A DNA stretch of 50,701 bases from Xanthobacter autotrophicus (GTDB taxonomy: Bacteria > Pseudomonadota > Alphaproteobacteria > Rhizobiales > Xanthobacteraceae): the NCBI RefSeq assembly GCF_030015065.1, contig NZ_JAIVFN010000017.1:1-50701 (forward strand), in the 5' to 3' direction. Made by a program: the position numbers and the translations under genes. Each line of letters starts with the position of its first letter. Within the stretch, counting starts at the first letter, position 1. Of the stretch, positions 37,572-45,342 are shown one piece after another. Below the pieces are notes generated by a model that worked only from the letters and a program-made list of their open reading frames with translations, made no database searches and was not told the origin of the DNA.

Positions 37572-38645
37572 ATGAGAAATGGTCAGCAGAAGCGCATGCG
37601 CGGCCGCAACAACAACCGGCGCAGCTCAAACCCTTTGACGCGGGTCTACGAATCAAACGGGCCGGACGTGAAGGTGCGTGGAACGGCGCACCACATCGCG
37701 GAAAAGTATCAGCAGCTCGCCCGCGACGCCCAGTCGTCCGGGGACCCGGTGGCGGCAGAAAACTATTTCCAGCACGCCGAGCACTATCTGCGCCTCATCG
37801 CGTCCCTTCAGGGCCAGTTCGCCCCGCCGCCCGGCTACGGCCGCGACGACGAGATGGACGACGACGAGATGGACGATGTGGGCGCCCTGGATGCGCCCCA
37901 GCCCTTCGGCCGTGGTGAGCAACCCTATAATCGCGGCGAGCAGCCCTATCAGCCCCGCGAGGCGCGGGAGGGCCGCGAGACCCGCAGCGACGATCGCGGC
38001 CAGCGCGACAACCGCCAGGGCAATTACCGCCGCAACCGCGACGAGGAGTCCGGCGAAGGCTACCAGCCCCGCGAGCAGCGGGAGCCGCGCGAGGCGCGCG
38101 AACCCCGTGAAGCCCGCGGCGAGCAGCGCGAGGCCCGTGAGCCCCGCGAACCCAGGGAACAGCGTGAACCCAGGGAACAGCGTGAACCTCGCGAGCCTCG
38201 GGAGGGTCGCGAGCCCCGTGAGTTCCGCCGGCGCAACCGGGACGAGAGCGGCGAGGGCTTTACCTCGCGTGCCGCCCGCGCGCCCCGCAGCGAGGAAGCG
38301 GAGGCACCGCGCGCGTCCCGCGCCGCCCGGGAGAGCGATACGGAGATCGGCGGCCTGCCCTCCTTCATCACCGGCACCCCCGCCATCGCCAAGGAGCGCG
38401 CCGAAGCGCCCCGGGCCGAAGCCCCGCGCGCCGAAGTGCCTAAGATCGAGGCCCCGAGCACCGAAGCCCCTCGCGAGGAGCCGGCCGAGAGTCCCGAGGC
38501 CGCCGAGGCGACCGAGGGCACGGACGCCCGTCGTGGCCGCCGCCGGCGCTTCCGCACCCGCGCCGAACGCGGCGAGGAGGCAGCGACCGAGGCCGCGGGC
38601 GGCGACGCCCCCGCGCCCGAGCAGCCCGCATTGTTCAACGACTGA
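37572..38645 (+). CDS. DUF4167 domain protein with arginine/glutamate repeat region
   Basis: A 357-residue protein of alphaproteobacteria with unknown role. The conserved DUF4167 region is at the N-terminus: MRGRNNNRRSSNPLTRVYES, then DVKVRGTAHHIAEKYQQLAR and AENYFQHAEHYLRLI. The middle (about 115-235) is a low-complexity tract in which REPREQ and REPREA-like units recur many times. A Glu, Ala and Pro-rich tail follows, with a basic patch RRGRRRRFRTRAE near the end. The composition suggests an RNA- or ribosome-associated disordered protein, which is inference. It ends at a strong bidirectional terminator. Confidence 0.92.
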   Translation: MRNGQQKRMRGRNNNRRSSNPLTRVYESNGPDVKVRGTAHHIAEKYQQLARDAQSSGDPVAAENYFQHAEHYLRLIASLQGQFAPPPGYGRDDEMDDDEMDDVGALDAPQPFGRGEQPYNRGEQPYQPREAREGRETRSDDRGQRDNRQGNYRRNRDEESGEGYQPREQREPREAREPREARGEQREAREPREPREQREPREQREPREPREGREPREFRRRNRDESGEGFTSRAARAPRSEEAEAPRASRAARESDTEIGGLPSFITGTPAIAKERAEAPRAEAPRAEVPKIEAPSTEAPREEPAESPEAAEATEGTDARRGRRRRFRTRAERGEEAATEAAGGDAPAPEQPALFND

Positions 38646-38675
38646 GCGCCGCACCCGCCTCCGGCGGGTCTCGTG

Positions 38676-38719
38676 AAAAGCAAAAGCCCCGCCGGCCACC
38701 CGGCGGGGCTTTTGCTTTT
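38676..38719. terminator. Strong bidirectional rho-independent terminator
   Basis: A perfect 20-bp hairpin with a 4-nt loop (arms 38676-38695 and 38700-38719). It has a GC core and A/T-rich ends that give U-runs on both strands. It lies between the DUF4167 gene (plus) and cynS (minus) and should terminate both. Confidence 0.92.
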
Positions 38720-38780
38720 GTGTCCCGATCCAGAGCGCTCCCGGAAAGGGCCGCCGGCGCGGGCCGGACCCGGGCGCCCC

Positions 38781-39269
38781 TCAGCTTTCCTTGAAGCCGT
38801 AGTCGGGGATGCCCTGCTCGTTGCCGTAATATTTGTACGGCAGGAACTTGCCGGACATGGTGATCTGCACCCGGTCGCCCTTGGGGTTGGGTTCGCGCAC
38901 CATCTCCATGTTGAAGTCGATGGCGGACATGATGCCGTCGCCGAACTCCTCCTCGATGAGCGCCTTCCAGGCCGGGCCGTTCACCATCACCAGCTCGTAG
39001 AAGCGGTAGATAAGCGGGTCGGTGGGCGGCATGGGCGTGCCGGCGCCACGCATGGGCACCTCGTTCAGCATGCGCTCTTCCACCTCGCTGAGGCCGAACA
39101 ATTCCGCCGCCTTCTTCGCCAGCGGCTTCACCAGCTTCATCTGGCCCAGCAGCGCGCCCACCACGAGGACCGGCGACATGCCGCCGATCTCCTCGCAGAT
39201 GTACTTCCAGGTCCAGCCCTTCTCGCGCTTGATGTCGAGGATCTTCTCGGTGAGTTGCTCGCGCTTCAT
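38781..39269 (-). CDS. cynS: Cyanate hydratase (cyanase)
   Basis: Converts cyanate and bicarbonate to ammonia and carbon dioxide via carbamate, letting the cell detoxify cyanate or use it as nitrogen. The 162-residue protein has the N-terminal helical domain (EKILDIKREKGWTWKYICEE). The C-terminal catalytic segment has Arg89 and Glu92 in YRFYE and Ser115 in GDGIMSAIDF, all three catalytic residues. It is the last gene of a minus-strand run, 48 bases after the transporter ATPase, and ends at a strong terminator. The adjacent ABC transporter is thus probably for cyanate. Confidence 0.96.
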   Translation of the reverse strand: MKREQLTEKILDIKREKGWTWKYICEEIGGMSPVLVVGALLGQMKLVKPLAKKAAELFGLSEVEERMLNEVPMRGAGTPMPPTDPLIYRFYELVMVNGPAWKALIEEEFGDGIMSAIDFNMEMVREPNPKGDRVQITMSGKFLPYKYYGNEQGIPDYGFKES

Positions 39270-39317
39270 GGGTCTTGTCTCTCCACTCTTGGTTCTTGTC
39301 GGGCCGGCCCCGCGCGG

Positions 39318-40241
39318 TCAGTCGCGGGCCGTGGCAACGGCGGGAAAAGGAATGGTGTTGATGGGCGGCGGGGCAACCGGCTCGCCAAGGCGCACCAGGG
39401 GCGGCCGGCGCGGGTCGTAGCCCGCCGGCTTCTCGTCCTTGAAAGTACGGCTGCGGGCGACGAGGAAATCCACCAGGTGATTGCGCACCGTGTAGAAGTC
39501 CGGCTCGCGGTGGATGCTGTCGCGGCGGCGGTCGGCCGGCAGCGGGTTCTCCACCACCTCGGCCACCATGGCCTCCGGGCCATTGGTCATCAGCACGATC
39601 TTGTCGGCGAGGTAGATGGCCTCGTCCACGTCGTGGGTGATCATCACCACCGTCTGCCCGGTGGACTTGCAGATGCGCCGCACCTCGTCCTGCAACGTGC
39701 CGCGGGTGAGCGCGTCCAGCGCCGAGAAGGGCTCGTCCATGAGCAGGATCTTCGGCTCGATGGAGAGCGCGCGGGCGATGCCCACCCGCTGGCGCATGCC
39801 GCCGGACAGCTCCGCCGGCTTCTTGGCTTCGTTGCCCTTGAGGCCCACGAGATCAATGAAGCGCTTTGACCGCTCCTCCACCTCGGCGCGGCCCGCCTTG
39901 CGCCAGCGCGAGGAGACCGCATAGGCCACGTTGCCGATGACGCTCTTCCACGGCAGCAAAGCATGGCCCTGGAAGATGACGGCGCGGTCGAGGCTCGGCC
40001 CCTCGATGGCCTGCCCGTCCACCACCACCACGCCGTCGGAGGGGGTCTCCAGCCCGGCGAGGATGTTGAGCACGCTCGTCTTGCCGCATCCCGAATGACC
40101 GATGATGCAGACGAACTCACCGCGCGGCACCTGCAGCCACAGATTCTCGAAGATGGTGGTAAAGCTGCCTCCCGCCGCCGGATAGCGCCGGGCGATGCCC
40201 TCGATGGAAATGAAGCGCTCGGCGTTCACCCTCTCAGCCAT
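39318..40241 (-). CDS. cynD: Cyanate/nitrate-type ABC transporter ATP-binding protein
   Basis: ATPase of 307 residues in the nitrate/sulfonate/taurine importer group. Walker A is IIGHSGCGKTS, the Q-loop follows in FQGHALLPWKSV, and the signature is ELSGGMRQRVGIARAL. Walker B is ILLMDEPFSALDALTRG and the H-loop is in VMITHDVDEAIYLAD. The C-terminal 60 or so residues after PLPADRRRDSIHREPDFY form a tail with a proline-rich end, longer than in SsuB or TauB. It starts five bases before the end of the permease gene's stop and precedes cynS. The assignment to cyanate rests on that neighbour; nitrate is the alternative. Confidence 0.9.
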   Translation of the reverse strand: MAERVNAERFISIEGIARRYPAAGGSFTTIFENLWLQVPRGEFVCIIGHSGCGKTSVLNILAGLETPSDGVVVVDGQAIEGPSLDRAVIFQGHALLPWKSVIGNVAYAVSSRWRKAGRAEVEERSKRFIDLVGLKGNEAKKPAELSGGMRQRVGIARALSIEPKILLMDEPFSALDALTRGTLQDEVRRICKSTGQTVVMITHDVDEAIYLADKIVLMTNGPEAMVAEVVENPLPADRRRDSIHREPDFYTVRNHLVDFLVARSRTFKDEKPAGYDPRRPPLVRLGEPVAPPPINTIPFPAVATARD

Positions 40242-40246
40242 GGCGC

Positions 40247-41086
40247 TCACTCCGGAAAGGTTACGCGCTTCTGCAGGCGCGCCAGGATCAGGTCGAGCAC
40301 CATGCCCACGACGCCGATGAGCAGGATGCCCACGATGACATTGGCGATGGAGAGGTTGTTCCATTCGTTCCACACGAAGTAGCCGATGCCGGTTCCCCCC
40401 ACGAGCATCTCGGCAGCCACGATCACCAGCCAGGCGATGCCGATGGAGATGCGCATGCCGGTGAGGATGGTGGGCGCCGCCGCCGGCAGGATCACCGTGA
40501 AGGCCCGTCGCCACGGCCCCACTTCCAGGGTGCGGGCGACGTTCAGCCATTCCTTGCGCACCGCCCCCACCCCGAAGGCGGTGTTGAGCAGCATGGGCCA
40601 CACCGAGCAGATGAAGATGACGAAGATGGCCGAGAGCGCAGAATCCTTGATGGTGTAGAGCGCGAGCGGCATCCACGCCAAGGGCGAGATGGGTTTCAGC
40701 ACCTGGATGAAGGGATCGAGCGCGCGGTAGGCCAAAGGCGACATCCCGATCAGGAAGCCGATGGGCACCGCCACCACCACCGCGAGCGCGTAGCCGAGCG
40801 CCACCCGGCCGATGGAATAGAGCAGCTGGAGGCCCAGCCCCTTGTCGTTCGGCCCGTTGTCGTAGAACGGCCGCTTCAGGTTGTCCCAGAGCTTGGCCGC
40901 CACGTCGAGCGGCCCCGGCATGGCCGACTTCGCCCCGGCGGTGGAGATGCCCATGAGCTTGGCATATTCCGGATCCAGCGCCGGCCCCGTGCTGGCGCTC
41001 GGGGTGACCGCAAGCTGCCATGCCGCGCAGAACACCACGAACAGCAGCACCGAAAGGAGGCCGGCACGCACGCCGAGGCTCTTCAT
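40247..41086 (-). CDS. cynB: Cyanate/nitrate-type ABC transporter permease
   Basis: Inner-membrane permease of 279 residues. An N-terminal hydrophobic segment (GLLSVLLFVVFCAAWQLAV) is followed by a periplasmic stretch with DVAAKLWDNLKRPFYDNGPN. The five- to six-helix permease domain shows RVALGYALAVVVAVPIGFLI. The loop around RKEWLNVARTLEVGPWRRAF is the ATPase-coupling EAA loop, and GIGYFVWNEWNNLSIANVIV closes the domain, as in NrtB. It lies three bases after the binding-protein gene and six bases before the ATPase gene, a tight operon. Confidence 0.92.
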   Translation of the reverse strand: MKSLGVRAGLLSVLLFVVFCAAWQLAVTPSASTGPALDPEYAKLMGISTAGAKSAMPGPLDVAAKLWDNLKRPFYDNGPNDKGLGLQLLYSIGRVALGYALAVVVAVPIGFLIGMSPLAYRALDPFIQVLKPISPLAWMPLALYTIKDSALSAIFVIFICSVWPMLLNTAFGVGAVRKEWLNVARTLEVGPWRRAFTVILPAAAPTILTGMRISIGIAWLVIVAAEMLVGGTGIGYFVWNEWNNLSIANVIVGILLIGVVGMVLDLILARLQKRVTFPE

Positions 41087-41089
41087 CGC

Positions 41090-42454
41090 TCAGCTCCGCC
41101 TGATGGCGAAGGAGGAGACGTATTCGGCGGGTTTTTGTGGATCGAACACCTTGCCCATCACCGAGAACGACTTGGAGGTGGCGGCAGGCGGGGTTAGGCC
41201 CATCTCCTTCATCACCTTGGCAGCGTCGGTGGCGAGGAACACCTGGTTGGCGACGGAGGCGTAATCCACCTCGCCCTTGATCTGGCCCCAGCGCTTCATC
41301 TGGGTGAGCATCCACACCGCGAAGGACTCCCACGGGAAGGGATCGAAATCGATGCGGCGGGGGTCCTTCCTGATGTTGCCGAGCCCGTCCGCGAAGGTGC
41401 CGACCAGCACCTGCTCCAGCACCGTCACCGGGGCGTTCAGGTAAGCGGGCGGGGCGATGGCCTCGGCGATGGCCTTGCGGTTCTCGTCCTTCGAGGCATA
41501 AGCGGAGGCGTCCACCAGCGCCCGCAGCATGGCCGCATAGGTGTTGGGCATGGTGGTGATGAATTCCCGGCTCGCCGCGAAGGCGCAGCAGGGATGTCCG
41601 TCCCACATGGTCTTGGACAGGGAGTGGATGAAGCCCACGCCGTCGAACACGGCCCGCTGGGCGACGTTGTCGGGGGCGAGGAAGCCGTCGATGTTCTCGG
41701 CCCGCAGGTTCGCCACCATCTCCGGCGGCGGCACCACGCGCAGCTGCACGTCGGTGTCCGGGTCGAGGCCGTTCTCCGCGAGCAGATAGCGCAAAAGGTA
41801 ATTGTGCATGGAGAAGTCGTAGGGGATGGCGAACTTCAGCCCCTTCCACGACTTCACGTCCATCTTGTCCTTGTGCTTGATGCCCAGCGTGAAGGACTGG
41901 CCGTTGATGTTCTCGATGGCCGCCGCCACGAAGGGGATGGGGTTGGAGCCGAGGCCCTGGGAGATGGCGAGCGGCATGGGCGCCAGCATGTGGGCAGCGT
42001 CGTATTCCTTGTTGATGGTCTTGTCGCGGATCACCGCCCAGCCGGCGGTCTTCACCACCTCCACGTTGAGGCCCTGCTTCGCATAGAAGCCCATGGGGTG
42101 GGCCATGATGATGGGGGTGGCGCAGGTGATGGGGATGAAGCCCACCTTCAAGTCGGTCTTCTCCGGCTTGCCGGTCTGCGCGAACGCCTCGGTGGCGGCG
42201 TCGAGCGGGAAGAAGGTGGCCAGCGCCGCCGCGGCGGTAGAGGCGCCCACCGCCTTGAGGAAGGCGCGCCGCTTCATGTCGTTGGGAAACAGCGCGCGCA
42301 TGAGGCCCGAAGCCACCACCTCGCGATAGCGCGCCTCGTCGCCGAGACCCGCCGCCCGCTCCGACGCCGCGTGCTCTTCCGGCGTCGCGTGGCGCCCGCA
42401 CAGGCAGCGACCGAGCTTCGACTTCAGCGAGAACGGGTTCGAGAACATCGACAT
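41090..42454 (-). CDS. cynA: Cyanate/nitrate-type ABC transporter substrate-binding protein
   Basis: Periplasmic binding protein of 454 residues, NrtA/CmpA family. An unusual N-terminal segment of about 55 residues contains CLCGRHATPEEHAASER. It is followed by a twin-arginine motif (KRRAFLKAVGAS) and a hydrophobic stretch ending near EAFAQ. The mature domain begins LKVGFIPITCATPIIMAHPM and includes DAAHMLAPMPLAISQGLGSN and FAIPYDFSMHNYLLRYLLA. The start at 42454 has GGAGAG upstream. With the Cys-His segment placed before the export signal, that segment would be removed or stay cytoplasmic. The ligand is probably cyanate or nitrate, by neighbourhood. Confidence 0.9.
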   Translation of the reverse strand: MSMFSNPFSLKSKLGRCLCGRHATPEEHAASERAAGLGDEARYREVVASGLMRALFPNDMKRRAFLKAVGASTAAAALATFFPLDAATEAFAQTGKPEKTDLKVGFIPITCATPIIMAHPMGFYAKQGLNVEVVKTAGWAVIRDKTINKEYDAAHMLAPMPLAISQGLGSNPIPFVAAAIENINGQSFTLGIKHKDKMDVKSWKGLKFAIPYDFSMHNYLLRYLLAENGLDPDTDVQLRVVPPPEMVANLRAENIDGFLAPDNVAQRAVFDGVGFIHSLSKTMWDGHPCCAFAASREFITTMPNTYAAMLRALVDASAYASKDENRKAIAEAIAPPAYLNAPVTVLEQVLVGTFADGLGNIRKDPRRIDFDPFPWESFAVWMLTQMKRWGQIKGEVDYASVANQVFLATDAAKVMKEMGLTPPAATSKSFSVMGKVFDPQKPAEYVSSFAIRRS

Positions 42455-42531
42455 CGGGGGCTCTCCGTGAGGGGAATGCGGGGATTTCAGAGGCAGGTGA
42501 CGCTTGGGGATGGCAATGCCCGTGCCACGGC

Positions 42532-43710
42532 CTAGCCGGGCGCGGGCACCGGCGGCGGAATGGCGAGCGCCTTGCGCGCCAGCATGTGGCTCTTGGGATC
42601 GTTGACGGAGCACACCGCCAGCAGCCGCTCCCCCGCGAAATACCGCACGCAGAAGCGTCCGGCCGCCACGTCGCCCTCGGTTTCGGTGCGCTCGTAACCG
42701 TCGAGGAGGCCGGCGATCTGGAGCTTCACATCATATTGATCGGACCAGAACCAGGGGACGGGATCGTATGCAACATCACCACCAGTGATCGCTCTTGCGG
42801 CAGCCTTGGCCTGATCGATGGCATTCTGCACGGATTCCAGGCGCACGCGCCGGCCATAGAGCCTGCTCGGAAAAGAGGCGACGTCGCCGGCGGCATAGAT
42901 GTCCGGCGCGCTGGTGCGGGTGGCCTCGTCCACCCTTATGCCGTTTTCCAGCACCAGCCCCGCCTCGGACGCCAGCTCCGCATTGGGCACGGCGCCCACG
43001 GCGGAGAGCACGAGGTCGGCCGGCAGGACCCGGCCGTCGGCCAGTTCAACGCCCGTCACGCGCTCGGGGCCGATCAGCCGGGCCACGCCCATGCCGGTGA
43101 GGATGGTGACGCCATTGCCCTCGTGCAGGGTGCGGGCGAAGTCGGAGATGGTGGCGCAGGCGACGCGGGCGAGCAGGCGCGGCTGGCCTTCCACCACGGT
43201 CACGTCGAGGCCGAGCTTCTTCGCCTTGGCGGCCACTTCGAGGCCGATATAACCGCCACCGATGATGACGAGCTTCGCCCCCGGCACGGCTGCGGCGCGG
43301 AAGTGCTTCACGTCGTCGATGGAGCGGATGGAGAAGACGCCGGCGAGTTCCGCCCCCGGCACCGGCAGCGTGCGGGCGCGAGTGCCTGTGGCGATCAGCA
43401 GGGCGCCGTAGGCAAGGCGGGAACCGTCCACCAGTTCCACCGCCTTCTCGGCCGGCAGCAGGCGGGTGACGCGGGTGCCGAGGCGCAGGTCCACGCCGGA
43501 ATCCGCGTAGAATTTGGGCGCCTTCAATTCGAGCCGGTCCTCGGTCATCTCGTCGCCGAGATAGGCCTTCGAGAGCGGCGGGCGCTGGTAGGGCAGATAG
43601 GGCTCGTCGCCGATCAGCACGATATTGCCGGCATAGCCCTCCGCCTTGAGGGAGGTGACGGCCTGCGCCGCCGCCTGCCCCGCCCCGACGATGACGACGG
43701 GCGCGTTCAT
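42532..43710 (-). CDS. FAD-dependent ferredoxin/rubredoxin reductase
   Basis: Flavoprotein of 392 residues resembling the NAD(P)H:ferredoxin reductases of oxygenase systems. The FAD site VIVGAGQAAAQAVTSLKAEG is at the N-terminus. PYLPYQRPPLSKAYL is a hallmark of this group. The NAD site KLVIIGGGYIGLEVAAKAKK is central, and DIYAAGDVASFP comes near residue 280. The C-terminal domain contains DPVPWFWSDQYDVKLQIAGL. It is coupled to the DsbA-like isomerase gene by an ATGA overlap and precedes the transporter by 77 bases. Such reductases supply electrons to oxygenases; its partner may be encoded in this run or elsewhere. Confidence 0.92.
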   Translation of the reverse strand: MNAPVVIVGAGQAAAQAVTSLKAEGYAGNIVLIGDEPYLPYQRPPLSKAYLGDEMTEDRLELKAPKFYADSGVDLRLGTRVTRLLPAEKAVELVDGSRLAYGALLIATGTRARTLPVPGAELAGVFSIRSIDDVKHFRAAAVPGAKLVIIGGGYIGLEVAAKAKKLGLDVTVVEGQPRLLARVACATISDFARTLHEGNGVTILTGMGVARLIGPERVTGVELADGRVLPADLVLSAVGAVPNAELASEAGLVLENGIRVDEATRTSAPDIYAAGDVASFPSRLYGRRVRLESVQNAIDQAKAAARAITGGDVAYDPVPWFWSDQYDVKLQIAGLLDGYERTETEGDVAAGRFCVRYFAGERLLAVCSVNDPKSHMLARKALAIPPPVPAPG

Positions 43711-44321
43711 AGCGCCGCCCCCGCCTCTCCGGCCGCGAGCGCGGCGGCGACGAAGTCCAGCCGATCCTGGCCGAAATAGAGTTGGCCGTTCACCACATAG
43801 GACGGCGAACCGAACACGCCGGCCTCGATCGCCTCCGCCGTGTTGCGCTGGACCTGCTCGGCGGCTCCCACGCTGTCGGACAGTTCCGCAAGGCGCGCGC
43901 CGTCGAGCCCCACCTCGTCGGCAAGGCGGATGAGGTTGGCGCGCTCGGAAATCTGGATGTTCCGCGCCCACACCGCGCCGAGGCAGGCGAAGATGAGGGC
44001 CGCGGGGTCGATGCCCTCCATCTGCGCGGCGGCGATGAGGCGGCAGGCGGGCAGCGTGTCCGTGGGCCAGAACGACGGCTCGGTGTTCATGGGAATGCCG
44101 CGCAGCTTGGCCCAGCGCACGATGTCCTGCTTGCGATAGGCGTTGCGCACGGGGGACTGCTTCGCCGGGGCGGTGGAGCCGCCCTCGGCGAAGACCTTCA
44201 GGATGTCCACGGGCCGCCACAGGATGCTGGCGCCGTGCTCGCGCGCGATGGCGACGAGGCGGGGGTGCCCCAGATAGGCATAGCCCGATTGCGGGCTGAA
44301 ATAGCAGGTGATCTCGGGCAC
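43707..44321 (-). CDS. DsbA-family isomerase (2-hydroxychromene-2-carboxylate isomerase type)
   Basis: A 204-residue thioredoxin-fold protein of the kappa-class glutathione transferase group, which includes 2-hydroxychromene-2-carboxylate isomerase. The N-terminus VPEITCYFSPQSGYAYLGHP has the active-site serine region in place of a CxxC. Later landmarks are LPACRLIAAAQMEGID and VFGSPSYVVNGQLYFGQDRL with the cis-proline. The start is the GTG at 44321 with AAGGAG eight bases upstream. It follows the rhodanese gene closely and overlaps the reductase gene. A glutathione-dependent step is the inferred role; naphthalene degradation genes are not present. Confidence 0.88.
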   Translation of the reverse strand: MPEITCYFSPQSGYAYLGHPRLVAIAREHGASILWRPVDILKVFAEGGSTAPAKQSPVRNAYRKQDIVRWAKLRGIPMNTEPSFWPTDTLPACRLIAAAQMEGIDPAALIFACLGAVWARNIQISERANLIRLADEVGLDGARLAELSDSVGAAEQVQRNTAEAIEAGVFGSPSYVVNGQLYFGQDRLDFVAAALAAGEAGAAL

Positions 44322-44338
44322 GTCGGGGCTCCTTCGGT

Positions 44339-45202
44339 TCAGGCCGTGGCCGCCGCCGGGTGCCCCTCCTCGATGGGGAGCGCCGGATCGCGCGACCATT
44401 CGTTCCAGGAGCCAAAATACATCTTCACGTCCCTCACCCCCGCTTCTTTCAGCGCGAGGAAGGTGTTGGAGGCCCGCGCCCCTTTGAAGCAGTAGAGATA
44501 GACGGGGGTTTCAGGTGAAATGCCCACCGTGGCGCACTCGGCCAGGATCTCTGGCGCCGACTTGAAGCGCGGGCCTTCGGCCGTGGGCTTCATCATGCGG
44601 TACCATTCGATCCATTTCGCGCCGGGGATGCGGCCCTTGCGCGGGCAGAAGTCCTTGCCATAGGGCGAGGAGCTTTCGCCGATCCATTCGTCCACGTCGC
44701 GCACGTCGAGCTTGGCGACGGCGGGGTCCTCCACCGCCGCGAGCATGGCGGCGGCATTGATGATGACCTCGCCTGCCGCCTCGTCCACCGGGAAGGTGGC
44801 GGCCTTGGGCTCGGGCACGGCGGTGGTGACGGGCAGGCCCGCCGCCTCCCAGGCGGCAAAGCCGCCGTGCAGCACCTTGATCCTGGGATAGCCGAGGAAG
44901 GTGAGCAGGAAATAGCCGCGGCAGGACTGGCCGAAGCCCGAATTCATGGACTGCTCGTAGATCACCGCCGTCTCCTTGCCGGAGAGGCCGGCCTTGCCGA
45001 AGGCGTCGGCGAACCTGGTGCGCAGCTCGGCGTAGCCCTCGGGGGTCGAGGTGGCGAGGAAGGTGAAGATCTCGTGGAGGTTGACCGCGCCGGGAATATG
45101 CCCGGCCGCGTAGCTCTCGGGATTGCGCGTATCAATGACGACGGTGGGCTCGGACAGGATCAGGGTGGACAGGTCGGGCGGCGAAATCAGGATGGCGCTC
45201 AT
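44339..45202 (-). CDS. Two-domain rhodanese-like sulfurtransferase
   Basis: A 287-residue protein of two rhodanese domains. The first (about 10-130; VVIDTRNPESYAAGHIPGAV) has IYEQSMNSGFGQSCRGYF and appears to be structural. The second carries the active cysteine Cys238 in the loop CFKGARASN, after DVRDVDEWIGESSSPYGKDF. Such enzymes move sulfane sulfur from thiosulfate or mercaptopyruvate to cyanide or thiols. It is separated from the flavoprotein gene upstream by 140 bases and is followed closely by the isomerase gene. In this cluster it could load, or accept, sulfur released from the substrate. Confidence 0.92.
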   Translation of the reverse strand: MSAILISPPDLSTLILSEPTVVIDTRNPESYAAGHIPGAVNLHEIFTFLATSTPEGYAELRTRFADAFGKAGLSGKETAVIYEQSMNSGFGQSCRGYFLLTFLGYPRIKVLHGGFAAWEAAGLPVTTAVPEPKAATFPVDEAAGEVIINAAAMLAAVEDPAVAKLDVRDVDEWIGESSSPYGKDFCPRKGRIPGAKWIEWYRMMKPTAEGPRFKSAPEILAECATVGISPETPVYLYCFKGARASNTFLALKEAGVRDVKMYFGSWNEWSRDPALPIEEGHPAAATA

Positions 45203-45296
45203 GGTGATCCCCTCTCGCAGGGTGGACGACGAGAAAACCGGAAGGTGTCGGAGGCTTTGCGCCCCTCGCGTGTTGTGAAATGCGGCTGCGGAACGG

Positions 45297-45318
45297 CCTT
45301 GCGCATCATCGTGCAAGG
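45297..45318 (-). terminator. Possible weak hairpin after the flavoprotein gene
   Basis: CCTTGCGC and GTGCAAGG pair in seven of eight positions around a 6-nt loop, 24 bases past the flavoprotein stop. No U-run follows, so it may only attenuate transcription between the two halves of the run. Confidence 0.3.
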
Positions 45319-45342
45319 CGGAAACCGCCGATTGGCTGAAGG

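Noticed and set aside
37297..37656. 119-codon minus-strand frame in the prmC-DUF4167 gap
   Set aside because: It overlaps the start of the DUF4167 gene, contains the decayed repeat and lacks protein-like composition.
37960..38220. Possible CRISPR-like array because of the regular short repeats
   Set aside because: The repeats are in-frame codons for Arg-Glu-Pro units inside a coding region, with no spacers of constant length.
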